A DNA stretch of 64,000 nucleotides from Cephalotrichum gorgonifer (taxonomy: Eukaryota > Ascomycota > Sordariomycetes > Microascales > Microascaceae). Location: positions 846,119-910,118 of the forward strand of contig ONZQ02000005.1 in NCBI GenBank assembly GCA_900312665.1, written 5' to 3'. The notes under the pieces are model-generated. The model was not told the DNA's origin, ran no database searches, and saw nothing but the letters and a program-made list of their open reading frames with translations. This document shows, in pieces, positions 10,723 to 22,855 of the stretch; the first letter of the stretch is position 1, and every line of letters starts with the position of its first letter. The translations under genes were made by a program, and so were the position numbers.

Positions 10723-12136
10723 CTACAATCTTGACTTATTCTTCGATTCCCCTGACGCAGAGGCACCCTGGAGCCGCACCCACTCTTCCACTGCTCTGGC
10801 CAGCTCTTCTATCTGCGCCCGGGTGTTTGCGGCGTGCAGGCATATCCTCACCCTCTCCTTGCCCTTGGGCACCGTCGGTGCAACGATAGGGCGTAGGATG
10901 AGCCCCCTCTCCTGACAATGCTGTGCGAGGCTGCGTGCGAGTGGCGTGAGTAGCGGGATGATAGGTGATCTGGGCACGCCCGGATCAACGTAGAGCAGTT
11001 CAGGCGCATCCTGGAGTCGACTTGTGACCGAGAGCAAGAGGTCATGCGTGTAACCGGTGAGTTCACGCAGGTGACTCCTGAGATCATCGGCCTGGTTACT
11101 CGCTAGGAAGTCGTAGGCCACTTTGATGCTAGCCAGACACGACAGCGGCATTGCGGTCGTGTATATGAGTGGGCGTGCGTAGTTTATGAGATACTCGCGG
11201 GTAATGGCAGAGCAGAGCATAATGGCTGGAGGGAAAGCATCCGTCAGTTGTAATTTTTAGTATTGGGAGGTTAGACCTTGCGGTATCAGTCATGAGCTTA
11301 GGTTACTCACCTCCGTACGAACCCATGGCCTTGCCGAACGTGTGCAGACGAGCAAATACGCTGTCCTCGAGCCCGAGCTCGCACACAAGGCCGCGGCCCT
11401 GTTTGCCAAACAGTCCGGTCGAATGCGCCTCGTCGACAATGACGTGCCCGTTTCCATTTGGCAGCAGTCGCTTGACGCATGCGACAATCTCTGCCAGGGC
11501 TGCGACGTCGCCGTCCATACTGTACACGCCCTCGACGGCTACGAAGACGGACTTCTTCCCGTCTCTTACGTCCTCGCCGCCCTCGCCGTTCAATAGTTTG
11601 GAGAGAACGCCGTCTAGGCACTTTAGACCTGCCACGTGCTCATCACTGCCCACATCTGGTCCGACACTGTTGTGTCTAAATGCGAGCTTCCGCCCCGCCC
11701 GACTCAACCTCATCCCGTCATGAATACTAGCGTGTATGAGCTCGTCGTACACGATGATGTCGCCGGGTTGCGGTACGCAGCTGAAGAAGCCCACGTTGGC
11801 GTCGAAACCCGAATTGAACAACAGGCCGGCCGGAGCATGGTGAAAGGCAGCTATGTCACGTTCAAGTGACTCAGCGGGTGGCGCATTGCCATCAAGAAGT
11901 CGGGAACCGCCGGAGCCAAACAGCGGGACTAGGGGTGTAGAGGATGCGTACGACTCGATATGGGCGAGATAGGCCCGACGAACTTCAGGAATGAGGGGCA
12001 GGGACAGGTACGAGTTGGAAGAGAAATCAATGCTGGTCGAGGGGAACGTGGTCAGGCGACGAAGCCGAGAGTGTGACTGCCTACTGGAGAGTCGAGCAGC
12101 CAGGGTATCCTCAAGACTCCGAGGTCCTGATGTCAT
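10723..12136 (-). CDS. bioF: 8-amino-7-oxononanoate (KAPA) synthase, BioF
   Basis: PLP-dependent enzyme joining pimeloyl-CoA (or pimeloyl-ACP) with L-alanine to make KAPA, the first ring-pathway step of biotin synthesis. Exons 12136-11311 and 11225-10723 total 1329 nt (442 residues), with a GTGAGT donor and CCAG acceptor. Family motifs in order: the SSNSYLSL substrate region, FGSGGSRLLDGN, LLFNSGFDANVG, the YDELIHASIHDG cofactor-stacking His region, the VEGVYSMDGD strand, VDEAHSTGLFG with the PLP-binding Asp and His, and TFGKAMGSYGG with the Schiff-base Lys. The intron falls just after that lysine motif. It lies head-to-head with bioDA across 366 bases, as expected for co-regulated fungal biotin genes. 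In fungi the first steps can be peroxisomal, but the C-terminus (KSRL) is not a classical SKL signal. Confidence 0.93.
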
Positions 12137-12502
12137 GACGATGACGTGAACTGGATAGTTTGCATTTCCTTGGAATTATCGGTCGACGCGGCCAACGATA
12201 CTATAACAATCAATTTCAGCTCATGGTTTCATGCCTGTGGACCCTGCGATGCTGACACATCGGTCCTGACCCGCGAGTACAACGCATAATAACCAACTTT
12301 ATATCCCTCAACGTTGACACGCCCTCAACATTTCACGGATGAGTCATCCAAAGGCCAGCACCCACGGGTACAGGTAGATCTTCTCATACATTGTACCATG
12401 TAATATTTGATTGGTCCTGTAGTGGGATTTAGCGCCAACCATACAATGAGTTTTTGTCTGCTTGTGGAGGCAGCACCCTCTTAACCAGGAACAATCACCA
12501 AC
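12137..12502. promoter_or_regulatory. Shared divergent promoter of bioF and bioDA
   Basis: These 366 bases separate the two start codons and must hold both core promoters. No operator motif is recognised. The arrangement suggests coordinated expression; this is inferred from position only. Confidence 0.6.
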
Positions 12503-15178
12503 ATGGCGCCCGTGTCAGCCCTGCTCCGGCGCCACCTACGCGTCCATCAGATCTACGGCGCCAACACTGACGTTGGCAAGACGATCTTTGCAACCGCCCT
12601 ATGCAGGGCCGCTGCGAAGCTCTGCAAAGCCGAGTCCACGTCGTTCCTGAAACCTGTTTCTACGGGGCCATCTGACGAAGCTGATTCTTGGTGTAAGTGG
12701 CGATAGACCTCCCGTCCTGGCCATACCGCGCCCCGCTCCGGACCCTCGCTCTGAAGCGAAGCTGACAGGACACGACCAGACGTATACGGGAAAAGTGAGA
12801 GACGAGGGCTCTTGACCGTGGTCTAATATGTTTTTTGCAGTCACATCAAGAGGTACGCGCCCTCGACAGCCGACGAGACACTATTTCAGTATGACGTGGC
12901 GTGCAGTCCCCACTCTGCTGCTATACGGTCTGGTAAAGTACGGAATTCGAGGTGCGACCCTTCAGCGTACTGGATAGCTCTGACCCTGTAAGCCCATACC
13001 TTCGGACAACTCTCTTCTCGCTCAGATCTCCGATAGCGTGTCACGGCGCGCCGCCTTAGGCCCCGGATGGCTGTTTATCGAGACCGCCGGCGGTGTCCAC
13101 TCCCCCGGTCCCTCCGGGACACCTCAGGCCGATCTCTACGCGCCGCTGCGGGTACCTGCAATTCTTGTCGGCGATTCGAAGCTCGGAGGCATCTCACAGA
13201 CTATTGCCGCCTTTGAATCTTTGAAGCTCCGAGGTTACGACATCGATACGCTGCTGCTCTTTCAGGACGAGCAATATCAGAACCACCTATATCTAAGGGA
13301 CTACTTTAGCACACGCGCCGACGTCTCTATCGAGACGATCCCTTCGCCACCCCGACGGAGCGATGATGATAGCCTAGAGACGAAGACTATGATGTCGTAC
13401 TACGACTTGACAAGCTCCTCGGACACCATGAGCAGAGTCCTGGAAAACCTGGACCGCCGCGGGAAAGACCGGATCGCCCGCCTTGAGAGTATGAGTGACA
13501 AGGCCAGCAAGAGCATCTGGTACCCCTTTACGCAGCAGAAACACCTATCTCCAGACCGCATCTCCGCCATCGACTCTGCACATGGAGATTTCTTCCAGGT
13601 CCTTACCCCGGAGAAGAGCTCGGCCAATGCAGATGACCGCCCCCTTCTCCAGGCCGCTTTCGACGGGTCCGCCTCGTGGTGGACTCAGGGCCTGGGGCAC
13701 GCTAACCCGAGACTCACTCTGGCTGCCGCCTATGCCGCAGGAAGATACGGCCACGTCATGTTCGCTGGAACCATCCATGAACCCGCCCTCGCACTGGCCG
13801 AGACGCTACTTCGTGAGATGCGCAACCCGCGTCTCTCGCGTGTCTTCTACACGGATAACGGAAGCACGGGCTGCGAAGTCGCCATCAAGATGGCTTTGCG
13901 TGCGGCTAGAACCCGGTATGGCTGGACCGCGGAGGAAAAGCTGGACATCCTGGGTCTGAGAGGATGCTACCACGGAGATACTATGGGCGCCATGGACTGT
14001 GCGGAACCGAACCCTTTCAACGAGAAGGTGGAGTGGTATGAGGGTAAAGGATTCTGGTTCGAGTACCCTACCATCCGGTGCTTTAACGGGGAGTGGCTCG
14101 TGGATGTGCCTAGCTCGTTGCGGGGAGACCTGGGCAACGGCGCCGGATTTGACTCCTTATCAGGAGTCTTTGAACTAGGCGCTCGGACTAAGAGCGATAC
14201 CTTTGATGATTACAAGCGATACATCCACAGTACCCTCGAGCGACTTCATGCCGAGGGCCGCAAGTTTGGCGCCCTGATGATCGAGCCGATCATCCTCGGC
14301 GCGGGCGGCATGATCTTTGTGTAAGTCATGAAGCTCTCCCTGCGGTACCCTCTACTTACCAGATCGGCAGAGATCCCCTCTTCCAGAGAGCGCTCATCGA
14401 TGTTGTCCGGGAGAATCCTCACCTGTTCGGTAGGGCAGTCAGCTCGGCGCCACAGGACGAAAACACTTGGGCCGGCCTGCCGGTCGTGTTCGACGAGGTC
14501 TTCACCGGATTATATCGTCTCGGCCGGTTTTCTGCCTCCTCACTCCTCGGAACACATCCAGATATCTCCGTCCACGCGAAGATGCTTACTGGCGGGCTTG
14601 TGCCGCTGTGCGCTACCCTCGCCTCCGAATCCATCTTCTCCGCATTCGAGGGCGACGAGAAGAGTGACGCGCTCTTACACGGACACAGCTACACGGCTCA
14701 CGCCGTGGGTTGTCAGGTGGCCGTCGAGTCACTACGGGAGATGCTTGGCATGGAATCACGAGGAGCTTGGGATTGGGCCAAGGCAGATGGGTGGGTGACC
14801 GACCAACAGCATCCCCAAGATATCAATGGGATGGTACCTGGCCCGTCGGGAGGCTTGGATGATCCTACTATCACCCAGCCTGTCTGGTCTATGTGGCCGA
14901 GAGAATTCGTCGAGCACCTCTCGGGGCAGGTTCCCAAAGTCACAGGCGTATGGGCGTTAGGCAGCATCCTGGCCATCAGTATGGCTGCCAAGGATGGGGC
15001 TGGGTATGAGAGTAATGCGGCTGCCGGTCTGCAGACGTTCCTCGGCAAGGGCACCGGCTCGTGGAATGCTCACACACGCGTTTTGGGCAACGTGTTTTAC
15101 GTCATGGCGAGTCTGACGACTAGCCAGGAAAGCATTAAAGACATGCAGAATCTTCTCTTAGAGGCCTTGAAAGAATAG
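12503..15178 (+). CDS. bioDA: Bifunctional dethiobiotin synthetase / DAPA aminotransferase, BioDA
   Basis: Fusion enzyme for two biotin steps: transamination of KAPA to DAPA (C-terminal BioA part) and ATP-dependent carboxylation of DAPA to dethiobiotin (N-terminal BioD part); fungal and plant versions are usually mitochondrial. Exons 12503-12690, 12841-12937, 13026-14320 and 14371-15178 total 2388 nt (795 residues). The BioD half shows the P-loop GANTDVGKT, FLKPVSTGP, and FIETAGGVHSP with the second nucleotide-site motif. The BioA half starts near KSIWYPFTQQK and carries FYTDNGSTGCEVAIKMALR, CYHGDTMGAMD, FDEVFTGLYRLGR and the PLP-lysine motif HAKMLTGGLVP. The first donor is GTGTAA at 12691, which gives DSCHIKRYAP; shifting it two bases breaks the frame. 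The gene looks intact. Confidence 0.93.
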
Positions 15179-15475
15179 GTGAGGAGACCGGGGAAGAGAC
15201 AGATAGAGCCCAGCCGAAATACAACTCAAACCCCGGATTTTCCTGCAGGCTACCTCCCCTTAGTTCAAAGACAAAACACGTCGAGTACAAAAAAATCCGA
15301 GATCTACAGAAAAAGGAAAGTCCAACAAGGAGACACGGCGCTCGATAAAGGGCGCTCTCGATAAAGGGCGCTGCCTAGCCCAATCACTCATCCCCCCCTC
15401 CACGTAGTACGAATTGACCTTAACTACGACCCCCAGCCACTCCACCCAAGAGGCTTTTGATCTCTCCTAACCTTC
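15179..15475. other. Short intergenic region between convergent genes
   Basis: 297 bases holding the 3' ends of bioDA and the ankyrin gene, with the 16-base tandem duplication annotated separately; otherwise nothing is seen. Confidence 0.5.
15341..15372. repeat. Perfect 16-base tandem duplication
   Basis: The unit CTCGATAAAGGGCGCT occurs twice in direct succession with no mismatch, in the short gap between bioDA and the ankyrin gene. It looks like a recent slippage event. Confidence 0.95.
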
Positions 15476-16885
15476 TTAGCCGGCAACAGCTTTCCCTGCT
15501 TTTAGAAGGATACCGGTGATGACGTCATGACCTTCAGCCCACGAGAGAGGCGTTCTGCCCTCGTTGTCCGCCATGGCTACATCAACCTTTCCCGACCGCA
15601 GCAACAGCTCGACAATATGAGGATCTGGGTGCTGGGCGGCATATGAAAGAGGCGTTCGACCGTCGCTGTCTTTGGAATTTGCATCAGCCTTGCCTGACTC
15701 CAGCAGAAGACTGATCATGTCGATTTGTCCGTAAGAAGTAGCCCACGAGAGAAGCGTCCGACCAGTCTCATCCGCCAGCTCTGCCTGGGTCTTGTCGGAC
15801 TCGAGCAAGACTTTGGCGATGCCGGTATTCCCGCCCTGCACAGCAATGCAGAGAGCTGTCGCACCCCATCTATCCTTGGAGTTATTATCGACTTTGCCCG
15901 ACTCCACAAGTAGCTTGACAATGGCTTCACGTTCATCGTTAGCAGCGCACAGGAGAGGCGTCCGACCATACGCATCTGCGATATTCGCATCGACTTCGTC
16001 TCTTTGCAGTAGTATACTGAGGGTACCCTCGCGTCCGCGACTGACAGACTGGAAGAGAGGTGTTCTGCCGTGAACATTTCTTGAGTTTATGTCGAGATCG
16101 GGTGCCAATTCCAGTAATGCATTGACAACGGCATCATGGCCGCGGCCGGCGGCGAACGTGAGAGCAGTATTGCCCCCTATTTCCCTCGCGTTTGCATTGA
16201 CCCTGCCGGATTTTAATAGCAGCCTGACGATGGCATCATGGCCAGTCTGGGCAGCTGCTATTAAAGGCGTCACATGGCTCCTATCCATTGAGTCCACGTC
16301 AACATCATAAGATTCCAATAAAAGCTGGACTATAGGAAGGTGGCCATGTAAGGCTGCCTCCCAAAATGGGGTCTTGCCCCATTCATCCTTAGGGTCTGGG
16401 TCTCCCCCTCCCCCCTCCGACTCTAACAGCATCTTGATGATGGCCTCAGAGCCATGGTAGGCGGCCCAGTGGAGGGGCGTGTACTTTCCAGGATATGGGC
16501 TCTTATTGTCAACGCTGTAGAAGTCCGTGGTCCTCATGTCAACCATGCCGAAGTCCACAAAGGCGCGGACTACCCCCTCATGCTTGTGCTTCGCCGCCAA
16601 TACCAACGGCGGGCCGGTGATCCGACTGGACCTAGGGGTTTTAGAGTAGGTATCTAATGCCTTGCGTGCCGTCGTTTCGCGGCCATGTGTGGCAGCCCAT
16701 GCTAAGGATGGCGGGCCATGAGGTACTTCTTCAGAGTAGCGATAGAGATGCACGTTGCGGTGATAGAGGTACGGATCTAAAAGAGACCAAACGAACTTAT
16801 TGGTTCGGGCGAGGGCGTTGACGTCCCTATCGGAGAGATGCTCAGCGACGGAGCAGATCAGTTCGTTTGCTAGATCAAGGAGCAT
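15476..16885 (-). CDS. F-box and ankyrin-repeat protein
   Basis: Single-exon protein of 469 residues. Residues 1-40 (MLLDLANELICSVAEHLSDRDVNALARTNKFVWSLL, split here as two halves of one F-box: the LANEL/AEHL helices and the NALARTNKF helix) suit binding to Skp1 in an SCF ubiquitin ligase. From about residue 65 to the end, around eleven ankyrin repeats follow, with clear consensus signatures such as GKTPFWEAALHGH, GNTALTFAAGRGHDAVV, GRTPLLCAANDEREAIVKLL and GRTPLSYAAQHPD. The repeats presumably bind a substrate. Such proteins are numerous and variable in filamentous fungi, so the target cannot be named. The start at 16885 is the only ATG that keeps the F-box intact. Confidence 0.85.
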   Translation of the reverse strand: MLLDLANELICSVAEHLSDRDVNALARTNKFVWSLLDPYLYHRNVHLYRYSEEVPHGPPSLAWAATHGRETTARKALDTYSKTPRSSRITGPPLVLAAKHKHEGVVRAFVDFGMVDMRTTDFYSVDNKSPYPGKYTPLHWAAYHGSEAIIKMLLESEGGGGDPDPKDEWGKTPFWEAALHGHLPIVQLLLESYDVDVDSMDRSHVTPLIAAAQTGHDAIVRLLLKSGRVNANAREIGGNTALTFAAGRGHDAVVNALLELAPDLDINSRNVHGRTPLFQSVSRGREGTLSILLQRDEVDANIADAYGRTPLLCAANDEREAIVKLLVESGKVDNNSKDRWGATALCIAVQGGNTGIAKVLLESDKTQAELADETGRTLLSWATSYGQIDMISLLLESGKADANSKDSDGRTPLSYAAQHPDPHIVELLLRSGKVDVAMADNEGRTPLSWAEGHDVITGILLKAGKAVAG

Positions 16886-17742
16886 TTTGAAATTGATCTA
16901 GCTGGCGAGGCGGACGTGACAGGGTGCCGGCGATATTCAGTCGATTGGCTGTGGCAGATGCCAAGATGGAAAGGCGACGAAGAATAATAAACCTCCGCAG
17001 CTGACTTCTGTCCGTGAGCGGTATAGCGCGAAGGGGCTTTGAGATATATGGTGTTTGTCAGAAGATCAGAAATAAATTTAAAGACGAGGAGTAAATTCTT
17101 GAAGAGGAGCTCTGTGCGTTGTGTCAATTTGCGGCCTCGTATTGCTCCTTCTTACTTCTGCAGCTTAATCTTCAGGGGTTCTACTGAGAGGGGAGGTACC
17201 CCGCCTCCCCTTTTGCGTGCTGGGTGACCTTTGTGAACAGGGTGGATATTGGAGTGGGGAGGAAAGATGGTGACCAGCCAATCGTAATGTACTGTTGAAA
17301 TATATCTCCCAGGACGTGAACTGGCTTATCAAAACTCCGTGCCTCCTCCAGCAGATTCGATAAGCTGGAGTATTGTTACTGCCGCAGGCAGCCTAATACC
17401 TCCTCACCTGTAATCATATGTACCAGCGGTAGTACCAGTCCTATAATTCTTAACGCTTGTTCAAGAGCAAGAGCGACAACGATTTTTACAGGGCACCCAT
17501 ACGAAATGATGTACAACGGGTAAGCAAAGGACAAAGGGGTATAAATGTAAGGAGTGAAAGTTCCAGCCGAGCTAGATGCCAGAAGCGAAAGGTATCGTAT
17601 ATTCCCAAACCGAGACTAACGTATATGGAAGAGGCGGAGACCAAATATCTTGTCTATCAAACCTTTAGTAGGGGTTGATGCTCTGTCCTCCGCCCTGTTC
17701 CTTGTTAAGCAAGCGCCATCAAAGAATGACCCATTCCCTCAC
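16886..17742. other. Intergenic region
   Basis: 857 bases containing the promoter of the ankyrin gene and the 3' flank of the methyltransferase gene. No gene, RNA or repeat recognised. Confidence 0.5.
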
Positions 17743-19371
17743 CTAAGGCTTTCGTCCATAGAGAACCTTCTGTCGGTAGAACGCATGGATGCGCGGGGAG
17801 CGAATCTCCCGACGGGCATGGGCTGCGAACACGGTGACCTCCTCGGGAGACCAGCCGAGGGCAGTCGCAGGATATAGAATATACCCCTCCAAATCAGCCT
17901 CGAGGGCATACTGGGTGTACTGGCCAATCTCCTTCAGCTCCGGGTCCTTGGGCCAGGTGCCCACAGGAGTCTATAGATCGAGGTCAGCGGCAGGCGGGAT
18001 AATCATAAACAGGGAAACCCACCTTATAGTCCACCTCCTGTATATCGACAAACCCAGCAGCCTCCATGGCTTTCCTCTGGACCCCATCTGCGACAATAGT
18101 GAATGATCTCCCGATGCTATTGCCAAAATTGTGGCACATCTTACCCCACTGGTCTAGGGCAGAATCCTCCTTCAGCGAGTTATCATCACTCTCCCAGCCT
18201 GCAGACCCCTCATGCGTCTCTAGCCAGCCGCCAGGTGCCAAGGATTGGAATGCCTGTTTAAAGACAGCTTCCCAATCCGCAATGCTTCCAATAAGCCACC
18301 TTATGTGGACATAGTTGAAAGACTCAGGGCTGAATGTCCAGTCAAGCGTACAGTCCTCGATTTCGCTGGTTTGTCGAGATAGATTAGCTCCGAGAAGAAC
18401 CCAGTATTGAGTATACCTCAAGAATCAATCTCACAATTTCAGATTTGGGGGGACCCAGGGGGACTGGATCGGTGAGATATCAGTGCCAATGACCTCAATA
18501 TTCGGGTGTTGGTCGGCGAAGTCACTAGGGAAAGGTTAGCAAGATATTTTAGTGCATAGGAAGGGGGAGAAGTTCGGATGGAGTAAATATACATTGCCCA
18601 AGTGCCTGATTGATATTACAAGTCATCGTTAGTATAGAAAGACCATTACCTAACCTGGAGCGGGGATTCTTTTACCGGTCCCAGTCCCAACATCAAGGAC
18701 TTTCTATTATCTAGATTAGTATAATTTAGGAAGAAAGAAATAGCACAGCTAAAACATACATGAACCTTGTCGGTGTCTAGAGGTGCCAGGAAAAGCTTCC
18801 CCCCGAGGACGAGTGTCTGCACATGGTGGCTGGTTACTTGGTTAAAGATATGCCCAAGGCCCACTGGTTGAAGCAAGTGATAGAGAGTACTTACTTTATA
18901 TCCATGGACTCATTTTGCTGGGCATCATTGGCAGCCCTGCCACATCTCAGAACAACATCCCCCAACTTGTTCCAGATCGCAAGAGTAAACGTTACCAGTA
19001 GCTTGCATTGCCTATCTCATGATGGAATGTCCTACCATGGATTTTGCGGTACTCAAGGATACTAGCAGTAAGCGAGGCAGTTGAGGAGGCTAGAGTCGAA
19101 GTGTCGCTGTCATCGTCGTCGCCATGCTCCTGGAGGTTAAGAGGCGGGTTAGCACTAGGCACCCTACGTACGTAGTACAGCACCGGAGGTTCCCCGGCTG
19201 CCATCCTCCGAAAGTACAAACTTGAGCAGCATCGACCCAGTGCTGGGCAGGAAGGATCCCGGCAACCCCACCGGCTTCGGGAGAGCCCGCCTTGGGCGAC
19301 GGGGACTTCGACTTGGGCGATGCAGGCGATTTACTGCCCTCCGCCCGGGGAGAAGTCGTCTCTCCGGTCAT
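17743..19371 (-). CDS. LaeA-like (UMTA-type) SAM-dependent methyltransferase
   Basis: Predicted class I methyltransferase of the LaeA-like family; members act as regulators or tailor secondary metabolites. The gene has about eight short introns, all with usable GT...AG signals. Reading through the exons: a Ser/Pro/Lys-rich N-terminus (MTGETTSPRAEGSKSP), an acidic stretch ending in SILEYRKIHGRTFH, NASYWAANDAQQNESMDI, HHVQTLVLGGKLFLAPL, the SAM-binding motif I VLDVGTGTGTWA, FADQHPNIEVIGTDISPIQ with the acidic ribose contact, PPNLKFEIEDCTLDWTF, HIRWLIGSIADW, the post-I motif LAPGGWLETHE and the C-terminal VGTWPKDPELKEIG. The family usually has 330-370 residues and this fits. The start at 19371 is preferred over an upstream ATG. 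Which compound or promoter it serves is unknown; no core synthase lies nearby. Confidence 0.85.
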
Positions 19372-21696
19372 TGTTTTTTTTTTCTGTAAAGAAGCTGGAC
19401 TCGAAAACAAAAGATGGTGTGGCGAGTACAACTAGGAAAGAATGGGACCTTGTCTCGAAGACCTACGACTTATTTGAATGCGGGGGAAGCCGAAAGGTGG
19501 TGTGTTGGCACGTCGAGGCGCTATTCCGGTTGTAGAACTTAGGTGGAGCGCGTGGAGCGTCCTGGAATGCAACGTCCGCCACCCGATTTTCACCTCCAGG
19601 GCGCACCTTGGCCTGGTATCACACTTGGCAGCGCGTAAGTCAGTCCTAAACACCAGTCAAAGGAGCTTTAGAGGATAAATGAAGCTCAGATATTGCAGAG
19701 AATGAAGTGGCGTAAGGCAAAGAAGTTAGGGGGTGACGTGGAGGATGTAGTAAACACGGCTGAAGTGCACCGGAGGAGGCAAGATTTAGACTCCGGCTTC
19801 TTTCTAGAGAGGAGTATCCATATGAGTCACTGTATGGAAGAGAAGAGGAGACAAGAGGCAACAGATGCGCCTTTGTAACATCATGGAGGGGTAGGCTAGG
19901 GTAGGGTTGGCCATGGACCCACAGGCCAGTTCGGCATTTGCCAATCATGAGGAAGGTGATGCCCAGACCATCCCCTCTAGTCCACGCCTCGAAAGCTCAT
20001 ACTTTTATTTGTACGAGCATATCTAGCCTTCATGCTTAATCTTCCCTTTATGGAGGAACGAGGTTCGCTTACTGCCGGGGTCAGCGTCCTCGGAGCAGTC
20101 GTTTTCGGCTTGAACACCCGCCGCTAGGTGTAACAAAAAGCCGCATAGGTTGCGAGACAACATCCAGGTTGGGACTTGTTCATGCAGCGAGAGTCTTTGG
20201 AAGTGGGTCTCCAGCGAAGGGCAGAATAATACCACTACGAGTAAAGGCGCCTCAAGCTTAGTTCCTTGGTTTAACCTCCGCGTAAATGGTATGGTCTAGG
20301 AACCAACGCGGCCATCTATTTACTAATCCCCTCCTGTGCCTGTCTCTCTTTTAACCTCGAGAACAAATAAGAGCGAGTAGTTTAAAATGGACCCTGCGGA
20401 AGCTAGTACTTAGCTTGCTTTGGTCTACTTTTCCACGTGGCCACGGTCCGTCCCCGTGACGATGACTTATCAACCCCGCCTTCCCAATAAAAGTGTTATA
20501 AGAAGGGGTACAAGTATGCATCTAACCGTGCTCGTATGAGCGACCAACATCTCATGTCACGTCACGGGGGAGAATGGTGATCTCACGGCTCACACGCCAT
20601 AAAATTCTCGGGATCACAAGTCTTCACACGGAACGTACCCGTACCGCGGCACAGTACATATACGATCCAGCGCGGTATACCAGTATTGAAGCGGACAATA
20701 GCTTAAGGCTCCTCCTACTTTAAATCCACCTCACCTCTCCTCCCTTGCCCGAGCCGTTCTTATTTTCAATTTTCCCGTTCCCGCTTTTACCCATTGTCCG
20801 TGCCGCCAGGCTGTAAAGCACTTGTGTCAGCCCGAGCCGCTTGGACACGGGTTAAACAGTATGTTTCCTTATTCCCGGGGTCAAAACAATCTCCTGTTCG
20901 AGGCCCTGGGCACCGGTCTACCCCGGTGAATGCCCACCTCTGTCTCCGTCCTTCACCAATCGTTGCGGCACTACCCTATAATTTTACCCCCGGTCCTCGT
21001 AATCGAGGCTTCGACCTCCGAATATTCCATGCTCCTCATAAGGCAGGAAGAGTAGGCTGCTTAACTAGAGAGGAGAACGCTATCTAGCTAGTCGCGCTGT
21101 TCTCCTATTGTTTCACACATTATCACCCTCGGAAGTAAGTAACATTGCCCTGTATCTAAGATTTGTACTATCATGGGATATTGCCAGCCGTGCCCCGCCG
21201 TAGAAGTGACACAGAACTATACCTTCTGCTCCTATCAAACTTCCAGTTCAGCCGGAGAGGCGGCGATTTAGCACCCGGTGCTACCAAGCATTCTCCACCA
21301 ACAAGCCCGTCCACGATTAAGGTAGCGAGTGCTATTTTCGTTTTCCCTAATAACCCTATTCGCTCCTGATTCACTATCGATATACCGGCATATATTGCCC
21401 TCCGCTTGTCGTGTGAGACACCGGTCGAGCCATCCTTGCATATATTCAACTGGGTCTTATCAGCTGGATCTAATACAGCCGTCAAACTTCCCGAGGATGT
21501 CGTTTTCTGGGCTGTTTTCTCTTAATAGCGAGCCCGTGGATCCCACGCCCTCCCAGTTTCCGGGCTTCCATATAATGTCGGCCTCCTCTCAGCCTCTCAC
21601 AGTCCTCAAGTCTTGATACATTCCATTCCTTACCTTCATCCCAGATCCTACTACGCAACCATCTAAACCCGCCGAATAACACCCACTTGCAAAAAG
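19372..21696. other. Long intergenic region (2.3 kb)
   Basis: Lies between divergent genes. Many short frames exist on both strands (for example 21163-21369 plus and 21171-21485 minus), but none has a motif, codon pattern or splice continuation that I can support. The last part (about 20700-21690) is C/T-rich and probably includes the promoter of the DUF4360 gene. Confidence 0.5.
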
Positions 21697-22479
21697 ATGT
21701 CGTTCCTCTTCCTCACCTTGCTACCCCTCCTTCCCCTAACAGCCGCGCAAGCGGAGATCCCCTCCCGACCAACCGTCGACTCAATGTCCATGATCGGCAC
21801 CGGCTGCCCTGTGGGCGGGGCCGGCATCGGGACGGGCGCTGTGAATGGCACACCTATCTTCTCCTTCCCCCGTTGGACCCTTGACCTATCATCCGGGGAG
21901 GAGACCGATACGGAGAAGTACTGTATCCAGAAGATGCAGCTAGCTAACGGGCCCGCGGGGTATCAAGTTACGGTTGCGGCCCTGACGGTGGGCGGGATAT
22001 CAGAGCTAGAGGAAGGGGCTGTGCTTGGGATTTCTGTAGAATCGACTCTTGGGGAGGAGAAAGCTGGGGTACGTAATCTATTTCCTCCATTTCATTCCAA
22101 CTTTTCCGGTAGAGACATCTATTTTTGGACCAGGTAACTCGCTGGATGCCGGGGAGAAAGCAGAGAAAGGGGAAGCGGGGACTACAGATGTAGATATATG
22201 GGCTAACTGCAGTTCCCGTAGGCCGGTTCGGTCCAGGTCCTCCCTAGTGATATCCTTTCCAACGGAACCTTCTCGGCGACAGTCGATATCTCCCCCGAGA
22301 CTTGGTCCGAGTGCGTCACCGACGACGGCGTCGTCCCCCTTATCAGTCTGCGCACCACCATTTCCCTATCTCGTGAGGAGGGGGTTGAGGATGCAAAGGG
22401 GACAGTAGGGAAAGTGGACGGGGAGATAGAGGACGCCGTTACCGTGAATTTTAGGGCCATATGGAGGGAGTGCGAGTAG
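21697..22479 (+). CDS. Secreted DUF4360-like protein
   Basis: Predicted secreted protein of unknown function. Exons 21697-22068, 22113-22133 and 22222-22479 total 651 nt (216 residues). Residues 1-19 (MSFLFLTLLPLLPLTAAQA) form a signal peptide. The GTGCPVGGAGIG motif near residue 35, the central KYCIQKMQLANGPAGYQVTV, and the terminal NFRAIWREC match the pattern of the fungal DUF4360 family, whose Cys positions presumably form disulfides. The middle exon is only 21 bases (RHLFLDQ); it restores frame exactly and reads smoothly into AGSVQVLPSD. Intron 1 starts GTACGT and intron 2 GTAACT. If the microexon is skipped the product loses seven residues but stays in frame. Confidence 0.75.
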
Positions 22480-22855
22480 TCATATGGTATTTCAAGGGAG
22501 GACAAGAAATGTGGAGATGGACGAGGTATGGCCATGGGAGCACAACTATGTACTCAGCAAAGTCCCAGGCGCGAGCGGATATTTCCCACAGATAACTTAT
22601 ACAGCGTCCGGTCAAGCTCTAGTAGCGCTTTCGCAGCTAGCTTTTACGTTGGTATGTATGGCATGGGGTGATGCGGTACAACGACATGTGATTCCGCCCA
22701 CGACGTAGTAGATGGCGAAGATGACGCCGACTTCCATTAAATGGGGATGGGTAAAATTTCAGGGTATCTTAATCAATAATGCTAGTAAGAAACGCCGAAC
22801 GTGAGAGACATGTAAACTCAAAGTAATCCTTGCGGTGTTTCCCCCCGACCGACTA
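22480..22855. other. Intergenic region between convergent genes
   Basis: 376 bases with the 3' ends of the DUF4360 and multi-pass membrane protein genes. Nothing else recognised. Confidence 0.5.

Noticed and set aside
21163..21485. Overlapping open frames before the DUF4360 gene.
   Set aside because: Neither strand shows family features; the C/T-rich composition of the region suggests promoter DNA.
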